Assembly: GCA_021205585.1 (NCBI GenBank)
Contig: JAJPXI010000207.1
Span: forward strand, 1-52,525
DNA: 52,525 nt
Direction: 5' to 3'
From: Oscillospiraceae bacterium
GTDB taxonomy: Bacteria; Bacillota; Clostridia; Oscillospirales; Oscillospiraceae
The notes under the pieces were generated by a model that was given only the letters and a program-made list of their open reading frames with translations, was not told the origin of the DNA and made no database searches. The position numbers were made by a program, and so were the translations under genes. Of this stretch, positions 24,661 through 32,882 are shown one piece after another. The first letter of the stretch is position 1. Every line of letters begins with the position of its first letter.

Positions 24661-25110
24661 ATGGCGGTTCTTTCTTTTGATGATGTCATTGCGGCGTTCC
24701 TGAACAAGATTACAGAGTTCGACTTTATGCACCTGCCGGAGGAGAACCGGGAGGCTGTGGTTGACGGCTATCTCAAGCGGGCGGCCAGTGCATTTCGGAA
24801 AAACTGCAAGTATGACTTGACAGACTACGACGACGCGCTGAGAGAATTTCTTCCAGACATCAGACAGAATGATGTTGATGAGCTTGTGGAGATTCTTTCT
24901 GAGGGTATGCTTGTGCAGTGGATGAAGCAGTGCCTATATAAGCAGGAGCTTTTGGAGCTGACGCTGAACACGGCGGACTTCTCATCCTACTCCCCCGCTG
25001 AGATGCTTCGGCGGGTCGGCGACGCTTATGAGCGGGTCCAGAAGGACTATACCCAGATGATCCGGGAGTACAGCTATAATCACGGGAATTTGAGGGATTT
25101 GCATCTATGA
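24661..25110 (+). CDS. Hypothetical head-tail connector protein, 149 aa
   Basis: A mostly helical small protein starting MAVLSFDDVIAAFLNKITEF at ATG 24661, in the place of a head-completion or adaptor protein. It overlaps the next gene by 4 nt. No family is recognised with confidence. Confidence 0.55.
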   Translation: MAVLSFDDVIAAFLNKITEFDFMHLPEENREAVVDGYLKRAASAFRKNCKYDLTDYDDALREFLPDIRQNDVDELVEILSEGMLVQWMKQCLYKQELLELTLNTADFSSYSPAEMLRRVGDAYERVQKDYTQMIREYSYNHGNLRDLHL

Positions 25111-25490
25111 GCAAGAACGTCTGGACGCAGATGCCGGTACCCGATGCTGTCTTCCAGAACTACATGAATACATTGGTCAACGCCTTTTTCAAAATCATCC
25201 CGATCCGGGAGGAGCTAGACCAACAGGGCCGGACGACCGATGGCGGTGCAGAGCGGGAGGAAGACAGTTCGCTGGGTGTGTATATGCGATCCCTTCAAGC
25301 CGAGCTGCTGGGCTGTCGGGGGTTGGTCGCTGTTCTGAAGAACGACTCCAGGCTGATGTCGCTCGTCTCAATTTTGCAATACCTAATTGACAACCAGGAC
25401 TGCTCTTTTAGGACGCTCCGGCGCGAGGTGTTCAAGGCGATCAGAATATGCAATGCGCTTCAGGCGCAGTACGGGGAGGTGACACAGTGA
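25107..25490 (+). CDS. Hypothetical connector protein, 127 aa
   Basis: Helical protein, MSKNVWTQMPVPDAVFQNYM, coupled by ATGA to the preceding gene and by GTGA to the next. The position suggests a part of the neck; no motif identifies the role. Confidence 0.55.
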   Translation: MSKNVWTQMPVPDAVFQNYMNTLVNAFFKIIPIREELDQQGRTTDGGAEREEDSSLGVYMRSLQAELLGCRGLVAVLKNDSRLMSLVSILQYLIDNQDCSFRTLRREVFKAIRICNALQAQYGEVTQ

Positions 25491-26305
25491 GCGTTTGGTC
25501 TGACTACGATACGAGGATGGAATCGAAGGGCGGATCGCGGCTGAGAACGTCGCTGCTGCGGGAGGAGAGATTTATTGACAGGAAGCTGCCGAACTCTCTG
25601 TCCTACTTCCCTGTCGAGGTCTATCCGCCGGAATACACATACAACGTGACCGGCGATGAGGCGCAGGAAAATAAGGTGCGGCAGAGTGTTGCGATTATCA
25701 GCACGACCACTACGGACACGCGGACAATTATCACGATGCCACATGACGATATTCAGCTCGGTGCTCTGGTGTACTGGATGGACAACTACTGGCTGGTGAG
25801 CGATCGGGATGCGAATACGGCTGTGTACACCAAGGCCACGCTGACCCAGTGCAACCACCTTTTGAAGTGGATCACCGCCGAGCATGAGATCATCGAACAG
25901 TGGTGCATGGTCAGCGACGGCACGAAGTATCTGATCGGCACTTATGAGGACAAGGACTTCTTCACGACCAGAGCTGATGCCCGTATGGGTATGACCATTG
26001 GGAAGAACGCTCAGACGGTTCTGTTTGACAGAACGTACCGGTTTTTGATCGACGACTCTGACGCGCCGGTAAAGATGGCCTACTCCCTGACAAAGCCGCT
26101 GAAGATCGGCGATGTCTACAACGGGTGTGGTGTGTACGGTTTCACTCTGCACGAGGTCAGCGCGACGGACGACGACAACCACGAGCTTGGTATCGCGGAC
26201 TATTACCGCCACTTTCCAAAAGATGATTTGTCAAATTCAGATTTGATTGACGAGGACTCGACCGCTGAGGATGTACCGCCGCCTGGGAAGAAGGTGTGGC
26301 TGTAA
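25487..26305 (+). CDS. Hypothetical head-closure-like protein, 272 aa
   Basis: It starts at GTG 25487 after GGGGAGGTG. The central part is beta-rich (AIISTTTTDTRTIITMPHDD, then GALVYWMDNYWLVSDRD), as in head-closure or stopper proteins that sit between the connector and tail terminator. It overlaps the next start by one base (TAATG). Confidence 0.5.
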   Translation: MSVWSDYDTRMESKGGSRLRTSLLREERFIDRKLPNSLSYFPVEVYPPEYTYNVTGDEAQENKVRQSVAIISTTTTDTRTIITMPHDDIQLGALVYWMDNYWLVSDRDANTAVYTKATLTQCNHLLKWITAEHEIIEQWCMVSDGTKYLIGTYEDKDFFTTRADARMGMTIGKNAQTVLFDRTYRFLIDDSDAPVKMAYSLTKPLKIGDVYNGCGVYGFTLHEVSATDDDNHELGIADYYRHFPKDDLSNSDLIDEDSTAEDVPPPGKKVWL

Positions 26306-26817
26306 TGCAGTTGCAGGATGTATGGGATTATAAGAATCAGTTGATGGAAGATTTGCTGATGCACAAAGAGATTGTGAATCTTATCAACGAGGATATGACC
26401 TTAGAGCAGGCTCGTGATAGCGAGACGGGCCTGGCTTATACACAAATCTTCCCATACGAGTATGTCCCCAAGACGATCCAGGATGGCCATACATATGTTT
26501 GCTTCGATGTGGATGTGACGTCTGTAACCAACAAGACGTATCTCGCCCCGGTGCTTTATATCTGGGTATTTACTCATATTAGCAGGCTGCGACTTCCGAA
26601 TGGACGCGGTGTCCGTCCGGATGCGCTATGCAGCGAGATATGCAAGGCTATCAACGGCAGTATGTATTATGGATTGGGTGCACTGGATTTGTATTCTGTC
26701 AAACGGTTTTCACCGATGAGTGAGTACAACGGCAAGCTCATGACCTTCTATATGACTGAGTTCAACCGTCCATACGACGGAAGGAAGCCTATCCCGGCGA
26801 ACCGAAAGACCGGATGA
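26305..26817 (+). CDS. Hypothetical neck / tail-terminator-region protein, 170 aa
   Basis: MQLQDVWDYKNQLMEDLLMH starts at ATG 26305, 9 nt after AAGGTG. An alpha/beta layout, YVCFDVDVTSVTNKTYLAPV followed by LYIWVFTHISRL, would suit a tail-terminator or neck protein. Assigned by position only. Confidence 0.5.
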   Translation: MQLQDVWDYKNQLMEDLLMHKEIVNLINEDMTLEQARDSETGLAYTQIFPYEYVPKTIQDGHTYVCFDVDVTSVTNKTYLAPVLYIWVFTHISRLRLPNGRGVRPDALCSEICKAINGSMYYGLGALDLYSVKRFSPMSEYNGKLMTFYMTEFNRPYDGRKPIPANRKTG

Positions 26818-26818
26818 T

Positions 26819-27544
26819 ATGTCAACATTAAAACTGCTCTACGAAACTTCGTATCCAATCAATGACTTTATCCACGTCAAGATTCCGACAGTTGGAGAAG
26901 TTTTAGACCATGAGGACGATTACTATAGCCTTGTCTATCTTTTGACGGCTATGCCGATTGACTTGATGGTCATGCTGGACGATGCCGGGGTAGATTGGAC
27001 AACCGTGAATGAGTATGACGTTTTTCTTATGATGTTCACGGCGATGCAGGCGCAGGATACAAGTTTGGTTTTCGATAATCTGGATTTATCCAAATTTGCA
27101 ATGGCTGTCAATCAGCAGAACGGAAACGTGGTGCTGAGGGACGAGGCCAACAATATAACAATCGACCGTGCAATTCACGGTCAGGTAGCAAGGGTTTTGC
27201 GGCGCATCCACAATTTGAAGCAAGACCGCCGTAAGCCCGCCAACAAAGAAGCACGGGACTATATGCTTGAGCGGGCGCGAATTAAAGCTAAACGCAATCG
27301 TAACCGCAAACAGGAGTCCGAATTAGAGACCTTGATTGTTGCCATGGTCAACACACCGGAGTTTAAATACGACTTCGATGGCGTAAGAAACATGACTATC
27401 TTTCAGTTTAATGAGAGTGTGCAACAGGTGATTAAAAAGGTCGAGTACAACAACCGCATGATCGGCGTATACGCCGGGACTGTGAGTACAAAAAATCTGA
27501 GCCAGGACGATTTGAACTGGCTCACCCATAAACAGCGAAGGTGA
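26819..27544 (+). CDS. Hypothetical tail-module protein, 241 aa
   Basis: Helical protein with a basic centre (ERARIKAKRNRNRKQESE, about 165-185), starting MSTLKLLYETSYPI one base after the previous stop. I do not recognise it. It lies directly before the tail-tube gene. Confidence 0.55.
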   Translation: MSTLKLLYETSYPINDFIHVKIPTVGEVLDHEDDYYSLVYLLTAMPIDLMVMLDDAGVDWTTVNEYDVFLMMFTAMQAQDTSLVFDNLDLSKFAMAVNQQNGNVVLRDEANNITIDRAIHGQVARVLRRIHNLKQDRRKPANKEARDYMLERARIKAKRNRNRKQESELETLIVAMVNTPEFKYDFDGVRNMTIFQFNESVQQVIKKVEYNNRMIGVYAGTVSTKNLSQDDLNWLTHKQRR

Positions 27545-27591
27545 TCTTCGCTTCAAAAATTTTTGAATTAGGAGGAATTAGGAGGTTTATT

Positions 27592-28389
27592 ATGAACATT
27601 GATTTCGCTGATATTGCGATTACCAGCGTAGAGACTGTTACTGCGTTCGATCTCTCTACCGGCGCGTGGAAGTTCACTCTGGACGAGCTGAGCAGTGTTT
27701 CTATTTCTCAGTCCGAAGAGACGACTGACATCACTGGTAAGCAGGGGCGCAAGCTTGCTAAGATCAAGAAGAACAAGACCGTCACCATCAGCGGTGAGAA
27801 CGGCTTGATTTCTGGTGGCCTGCTTGAGATGCAGACTGGTTCTGACCTGGAGAACACTACCACCGAGGTTATGTGGACCGACTATCTGACTGTGTCCAGC
27901 AACGCTGCCACAACCAGCTATACCGCCGTGGGTACGACCGGAGCTGAGATTATCAACCTGTATGTGAAGAACGCCGACGGCACTCTGGGGGACGAGCTGA
28001 CCCAGGGTTCTACCGCCACGAGCGGCGTGTTCACCTACACCCCGTCCAGCAAGAAGCTGGCCTTTAGCGGCGTGAGTGACGACACCGAGATCGTTGTGTT
28101 CTATAAGCGTCAGATTACCGCCGACGTTTTGGAGAACTACAGTGATACTTATTCCGGTACTTGTACTCTGTACATTGACGCTCTGGCCGAGGACACTTGT
28201 AACAACGTGTATCGCATCCAGTTCTATTTCCCCAGAGCCGACTTCAGCGGTGAGTTCTCCCTGGATATGGGCGACAGCCAGACTGTCCACTCTTTCGAGG
28301 TTGAGGCTCTGTCTGGTGGCTGTGGCGTGTCCAGCGGCCTGTACTTCACCTATACCATCTTTGGTGTTAATACCGAGGATGCGACCTAA
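27592..28389 (+). CDS. Major tail (tube) protein, 265 aa
   Basis: Beta-rich, with codon use as biased as in the capsid gene. ATG 27592 follows two tandem TTAGGAGG boxes (about 27569-27585). KQGRKLAKIKKNKTVTISGE early and repeated Thr/Ser strands fit siphophage tail tubes, and a terminator-like hairpin follows. The length and position before the tape-measure module support the call. Confidence 0.75.
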   Translation: MNIDFADIAITSVETVTAFDLSTGAWKFTLDELSSVSISQSEETTDITGKQGRKLAKIKKNKTVTISGENGLISGGLLEMQTGSDLENTTTEVMWTDYLTVSSNAATTSYTAVGTTGAEIINLYVKNADGTLGDELTQGSTATSGVFTYTPSSKKLAFSGVSDDTEIVVFYKRQITADVLENYSDTYSGTCTLYIDALAEDTCNNVYRIQFYFPRADFSGEFSLDMGDSQTVHSFEVEALSGGCGVSSGLYFTYTIFGVNTEDAT

Positions 28390-28404
28390 TCAATAAAGGA
28401 CTAA

Positions 28405-28443
28405 GAGAGTCCGCCGCCAATTAACGCGGCGGCTCTCCGCTTT
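28405..28443 (+). terminator. Terminator-like hairpin after the tail-tube gene
   Basis: GAGAG-t-CCGCCGC (28405-28417) pairs with GCGGCGG-CTCTC (28426-28437), with one bulged base. The following CGCTTTGT is a weak U-tract, so read-through is likely. Confidence 0.6.
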
Positions 28444-28472
28444 GTAAGCCTATGGTTGGAGGTGAGGGAGAC

Positions 28473-28838
28473 ATGGCAAAAGGAATGCTGAAATGCAAAG
28501 TGTGCGGCAAGATGTATGAAGCGTGCCACACTGAGCACAAAGCGGACGGTATATTCCGCTGGAACGAAGTAGCGTGTTGCCCAGAGCATGGCGCTATCTA
28601 TTTGGAGCAGATTCTGGCGTCTCGCGCCGGTACTACGGAAACTACCGAGGAGACCGTTTCCACTGCGGAAACATCTCAGGTGGATACTGCCGAGACCGCA
28701 GAGGTGATCGTTGAGGAAGTAACCGAGGCAGTGGTCGAGGAGACCGCCGAGGTGACGACTCCCACAAAGAAGACTCGCTCCGCCAAATCTTCTGCGAAAG
28801 CCTCCTCGGCAGAGGAGACAGAGACCGCAGATGAATAA
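28473..28838 (+). CDS. Small zinc-knuckle protein with acidic tail, 121 aa
   Basis: It starts at ATG 28473 after GGTGAGGGAG. The N-terminal 50 residues have CKVCGKMYEACH and CCPEHG, a likely zinc-binding domain. The tail is Thr/Glu/Val repeats ending in a Lys/Ser-rich stretch, probably disordered. Function is unknown; it lies just before a DUF1064-like nuclease. Confidence 0.6.
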   Translation: MAKGMLKCKVCGKMYEACHTEHKADGIFRWNEVACCPEHGAIYLEQILASRAGTTETTEETVSTAETSQVDTAETAEVIVEEVTEAVVEETAEVTTPTKKTRSAKSSAKASSAEETETADE

Positions 28839-28896
28839 GCTATGGGCCGTATCTCGCTTTGAGGTGCGGCCCATTTTGCATATTGAAGGAGGGAAC

Positions 28897-29349
28897 ATGG
28901 GCAGGACAAAGTACAATGTGGGCAAGGATACCAGCAAGCGCACCTATAACGGGATCGTCTTTGATTCTGAATTGGAGATGAAGTATTACAGGGATGTGGT
29001 TCTGCCCGGTGTGGAGTCCGGTGAGATTGTAGCCTATGAGTTGCAAAAGGCATACGAGCTGCAACCTAAGTTTGAGTATAACGGGAAGCGTGTGCGCCCG
29101 ATTACATATGTAGCAGATTTTTACATTGTTTACAACGGCGGGAAAGAAGCCGTGATCGACACAAAGGGATATACCACTCCCAATGCACAGCTGAAGCGGA
29201 AGATGTTTTGGTACCACTACCCAGAGCTGGACTATCAATGGATTGGGTATTCCAAAATCGACGGCGGGTTTGTGCCGTATGAGTACATCAAAAAACAGCG
29301 TGCGATTCGGAAGAGGAATAAAGCACGCCAAGAGTTAAAGGAGAGTTAA
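28897..29349 (+). CDS. DUF1064-like PD-(D/E)XK nuclease, 150 aa
   Basis: The domain order fits DUF1064 phage nucleases: KRTYNGIVFDSELEMKYYRD with the first acidic residue, ITYVADFYIVY, then EAVIDTKGYTT giving the D-x-K motif. Such proteins may act on branched or nicked DNA in packaging or recombination. It starts at ATG 28897 after GAAGGAGGG; a longer frame from 28831 lacks a ribosome site. Confidence 0.8.
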   Translation: MGRTKYNVGKDTSKRTYNGIVFDSELEMKYYRDVVLPGVESGEIVAYELQKAYELQPKFEYNGKRVRPITYVADFYIVYNGGKEAVIDTKGYTTPNAQLKRKMFWYHYPELDYQWIGYSKIDGGFVPYEYIKKQRAIRKRNKARQELKES

Positions 29350-29352
29350 CTT

Positions 29353-29952
29353 ATGGAAAATGAAAATGTGACAGCCCAGGAATTGCTGGAAGTTATTAAG
29401 GATACCGAGCAGACGACCACCATCGACTATTGCGGGATGAAGATTCAGGTAAAAAACTACCTCTTCCCTGCCGATATGTTCGGGTTTGTGAGCGATGTAG
29501 TGTCTCTGTGTTTTGACGAGGACACCGGGGCGTATCACCCGGATGTCAAAGACTTTGCGATCCGGTGCGAGACCATTGAGAAATATACCGGAATTAAACT
29601 ACCGGACGACATGGACGAGCGGTGCAGGCTGGCGTATGAGTCGAAACTTGTGGACGCGATTGAGGACGTCGCAGATTTTAAACAGATGAACGCAATCCAT
29701 ATTGCGATTAACAGCGCATTGCAACACAAGGCAAGCCAGAGCATCGAGCAGCTGAATTTGCGGATGGGCGCTATCGCCTCCGCGTTTGAGGAGCTGGAGA
29801 ATAAGCTGACCGATATGTTCAGCGGCGTGGATACCGGCGATCTGGCGAAGCTGACGCAGGTTGTGGCGAACGGCGGATTTGACGAGGGCCGTCTTGTGGA
29901 CGAGTTTGTAAAACGCAGGAATGATACCAAAGGTGGTACCGTTGAAGGTTGA
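29353..29952 (+). CDS. Probable tail assembly chaperone, 199 aa
   Basis: It sits shortly before the tape-measure gene, where gpG-type chaperones lie, and is acidic and helical (ESKLVDAIEDVADFKQMN). I looked for a classic -1 slippery site near its end and saw none. The next gene overlaps by 11 nt in the +1 frame. Confidence 0.5.
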   Translation: MENENVTAQELLEVIKDTEQTTTIDYCGMKIQVKNYLFPADMFGFVSDVVSLCFDEDTGAYHPDVKDFAIRCETIEKYTGIKLPDDMDERCRLAYESKLVDAIEDVADFKQMNAIHIAINSALQHKASQSIEQLNLRMGAIASAFEELENKLTDMFSGVDTGDLAKLTQVVANGGFDEGRLVDEFVKRRNDTKGGTVEG

Positions 29953-30493
29953 TATGGACGCCATCCTCAAGAAGGCGCAAACATATCTGGATAGCTCAGA
30001 GGGACAGAAACAAATCCAGCAGGCGGCTCGCGGCGCGATTATGGGGAATGTTACCTTTCAAACGGCCAGTGGGCATGGATACAGTATTCGGCAGGCGGCC
30101 AATAAATTCATTGAGACGCTGAGAGGTTCTATCGCCGCCTCTGGTCTCAGCGCCGGTGTCGCCTCTGCTCTGAACGAAATTGAGTATGACGCACCGGTTG
30201 ACAATGGAGACGGTACATTTTCCATCAACATACATTTTGTTGGCAATCTAAAGCGCAAGTCACTGTACGACGAGGAATATCCAGAGGGTGTGGACAATCT
30301 TGCTGCACTGTACAACAACGGCGTAGATCACATGATGAGTCCAGTATACGGCACCTGGCACGGTGAGCTTGCACATAGCCGGACGGTTATCCCAGGTTTG
30401 CATTTTATCGAACAGGCAAAGCAATCCTTTATGGCGGCGGATGCCGCCAAGTACGGAGTGATTGATATTCAGCTCGGCGACGATTACAAGTAG
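29942..30493 (+). CDS. Hypothetical tail-module protein, 183 aa
   Basis: The start is TTG 29942, 5 nt after AGGTGG. The N-terminal helical part (MDAILKKAQTYLDSSEGQKQ) is followed by a mixed region with a beta segment (FSINIHFVGNLK). It lies between the probable chaperone and the tape measure; the role is unknown. Confidence 0.55.
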   Translation: MKVDMDAILKKAQTYLDSSEGQKQIQQAARGAIMGNVTFQTASGHGYSIRQAANKFIETLRGSIAASGLSAGVASALNEIEYDAPVDNGDGTFSINIHFVGNLKRKSLYDEEYPEGVDNLAALYNNGVDHMMSPVYGTWHGELAHSRTVIPGLHFIEQAKQSFMAADAAKYGVIDIQLGDDYK

Positions 30494-30527
30494 TCCCGGG
30501 CGCTTTCTTTTATAGGGAGGTGACATT

Positions 30528-32020
30528 TTGGCAACTGATTCTTCGCAAATACAACTGGTTGTGGGCGTAGACCAGAGTGCGAGTTTAAAGAATTTTAAAG
30601 ATGGAGTCAATGCTCTAATTGCGGAGGTAAACAAAGACCCGCCCAAAATCAAGGTGGAAATCGACACTGGTTCTGCCAAGTCAATCAAATCACAAATTGA
30701 TTCTGCGCTGAAAACTGCCAGCTCCGGTGGCACCTCTCTTGGGACGCAGTTTAAGTCGGCGACGACGGAAGTCCAGAAGCTGGTATCCACGCTCGGCAGC
30801 CTGGATGATAAGAGTTTGGGGCAGCTAACGTCCACACTGAGCAGCTTTGAGAATATATCCGCCGATGGAGCGAAGCAACTTGTCGCAGCGCTAAGCAATG
30901 TTAGTGGTAAAGTGACTGATGTCACGGCCAAGGTGAGAACGCTTGCAGATGGAGAGCGGCAGCTTGACTCCGTCACAGTGAAGGCTGTGGATGATTTTGG
31001 CAACATAGTCACACAGACCTCTAAGTGGAACGCAAAAACAAAGGAAGTATCCAGCACATTAGAGACCGTACACGCGAAAATGGATGCGACCGCGAAGGCT
31101 CAGGAGACGGCGACTGCGGCTACGAGCAAAAATACGAATACGACTCAGCAGAATGTAGCAGTTGAGAAAAGTTATATCAGCGTGCTATCCAATTGCAATT
31201 CCTTTTTAGAGCGGTATACGGCGGCAAAGAACAGTCACAATTCAAGTAGTCGCGCTGCGTACACAACTGTCGAGCAGGAGAAATCTGCTATGGAGGCTGC
31301 GTACAGCGCATATAAAACCGGCGCTCTTTCTTTGGAAGCGTTCAAGAATGCGATCAATAACACATCGGTCAAGATAAGAGAAAATACAGTTTTACTAAAG
31401 GCGAATGGTGACGCAACGAAAACTCTGGTCGGGCGCGTATCTGATTTAGCTGCCAAATTTAGCTCGTGGTTCTCCGCATATACAATTGTAATCAATATGA
31501 TGAAAGCCATGAAGTCTTTGGCGTCTGCCTCTGTCGAGATCGAAGACGCAATGGCTCAGATCCAGATTGTCACCGGGGCGACGGACTCACAGTTGACCAA
31601 GTTTCTGTCCGAGGCTATCGACCTCGCCAAAGAGTTGGGACAGTCTGTGACCGATGTGGCCTCCGCGATCGAGACGTTCTCCCGTTTGGGCTACAGTTTC
31701 GATGAAGCGTCTGAGCTGGCTGAGTACGCCACGATTCTGGCAAACGTAGCCGATACGGATGTTGACACGGCTACGACAGGTCTGACTTCAATTATCAAAG
31801 GCTACAGTCTGGAGGCTTCTGACGCGGAGCATATCGCCGATGTGCTTGTCACAGTCGGTCAGGAGTACGCCATCTCTGCCGAAGAATTGATGGAAGCATT
31901 TGAGCGCGGCGGCGCTGCCTTAGCTGCAACTGGCGCGACAGTGGAACAGAGTGCTGGTTTGTTTGCGGCGACCAATGCTGCGTTGCAGGATGCTTCGACG
32001 ACTGGTACGATGTGGAAGAC
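30528..32020 (+). CDS. Tape measure protein, exon 1 (residues 1-498)
   Basis: This is the first of five exons of one 2848-residue tape-measure protein: 30528-32020, 32531-32552, 32883-37045, 37370-37959 and 39362-41640, in total 8547 nt, divisible by three. Tape measures set tail length and pass through the tube; at about 0.15 nm per residue this would give a tail near 430 nm (inference). The exon starts at TTG 30528 after GGAGGTG. It has Ser/Thr/Lys-rich coiled coil to about residue 300 and a hydrophobic stretch (FSSWFSAYTIVINMMKAMKS) near 310-330. The conserved phage tail core then runs to GLFAATNAALQDASTTGT. It ends after AAG AC, codon 498 being completed by the micro-exon. Confidence 0.9.
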
Positions 32021-32530
32021 AAACTACTGTCTTTGTGTATAGAAATATGCGCATAGAACATATTTAATTGCAGGTAACGCCTAAAGCCTTACACCACAAT
32101 AGTCGGGAAACCAGATTATGACGGGGCGAAAGCGGAAACAACGTAAGGATGGCATATGGCCAAAAGCCTAAGTGCCAAGTTTACTAATTTGTATAAATTA
32201 GAAATGGCTGTTCGTGCAGCGAAGCACCCTAACGTATCCCACAGACCATGTGGTACTTAGCCGAGGGTGAACGTTCAACGACTATCCCCCTGTCGGGGCG
32301 TAGAAATATCCGTCTTGGATTATCAAATAAGGGTGGAAATCCCGAATATCTGCGCCAATAGGAGTACGGCACAATCGCAAAGGTGTTGGTGAGAACCCAT
32401 TAAACGGAAAAGGTATGCTTGCTGCTTGTGAAAGCGTGAGTAAGAAATAGTCTCCTCTCCATGTGAAAGCATGGGTATTATGAAATTGATTCGTAGTAGA
32501 TGCGTGTTGCGAACGCATTTAAGATATATG
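32021..32530 (+). ncRNA. Group I intron 1 of the tape-measure gene (510 nt)
   Basis: P1: exon AAGAC pairs with intron GTCTT (32029-32033). The 5' splice site would be a C-G pair rather than the usual U-G. The intron ends in G (32530). P7 is GACTAT in GTTCAACGACTATC (about 32275-32285) with ATAGTC in AAGAAATAGTC (about 32446-32456), and a P9 hairpin CCATG/CATGG follows. No open frame inside. Removal links K-T to V-S-A-R-I-R-G, as expected from tape-measure homologues. Confidence 0.8.
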
Positions 32531-32552
32531 AGTAAGTGCAAGGATTCGGGGT
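32531..32552 (+). CDS. Tape measure protein, 22-nt micro-exon
   Basis: This 22-nt exon lies between two group I introns. Its A completes the Thr codon of exon 1, then GTA AGT GCA AGG ATT CGG GGT encodes VSARIRG (residues 499-505). That motif is what phage tape measures have between GT-x-x-K-T and the following TELDELGE. Without it the protein would lose a conserved basic motif and go out of frame. The exon ends in U, as a group I 5' splice site requires. Confidence 0.85.
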
Positions 32553-32882
32553 CAACATAAATGTGCCCAGCAAACAGAAATGTTTGTACAGCCTCCTTGT
32601 AAAACAAAGGCTGCTCAATAACTATATAAGTCAAAACGCTGTGGGAAGCGCAAGACTTAGGAAAGACTGTGAATACAGAATCCTCAGAGACTGCGGGGTG
32701 TATGTGGCAACACATATGCTGAAGTTATTCTCCCTGCCTATTTTGGCGAGAGTGATATACAGTCCGATCTCACGATATAATCCCACATAATATGAAACGT
32801 GAGAGCTGGCCGGAAACGACCAGCCGCCATGCGAAATACATGGTCAGTAGTCGTGCTAATTCCGACGAAAGTAACAGTTATG
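32553..32882 (+). ncRNA. Group I intron 2 of the tape-measure gene (330 nt)
   Basis: P1: micro-exon GGGU pairs with intron GCCC (about 32565-32568), giving the U-G pair at the splice site. P7 is GACTGT (about 32667) with ACAGTC (about 32757), a compensated change from the GACTAT/ATAGTC of introns 1, 3 and 4, which suggests a different subgroup. The intron ends in G (32882). No open frame inside. Confidence 0.8.

Noticed and set aside
29353..30493. -1 programmed frameshift joining the tail assembly chaperone genes
   Set aside because: No X-XXY-YYZ slippery heptamer was seen near the overlap, and the second gene lies in the +1 frame with its own ribosome site.
32043..32882. Group II intron or a single long group I intron
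   Set aside because: No reverse transcriptase or domain V signature. Two separate P7 pairs (GACTAT/ATAGTC and GACTGT/ACAGTC) and the VSARIRG stretch between them favour two group I introns.
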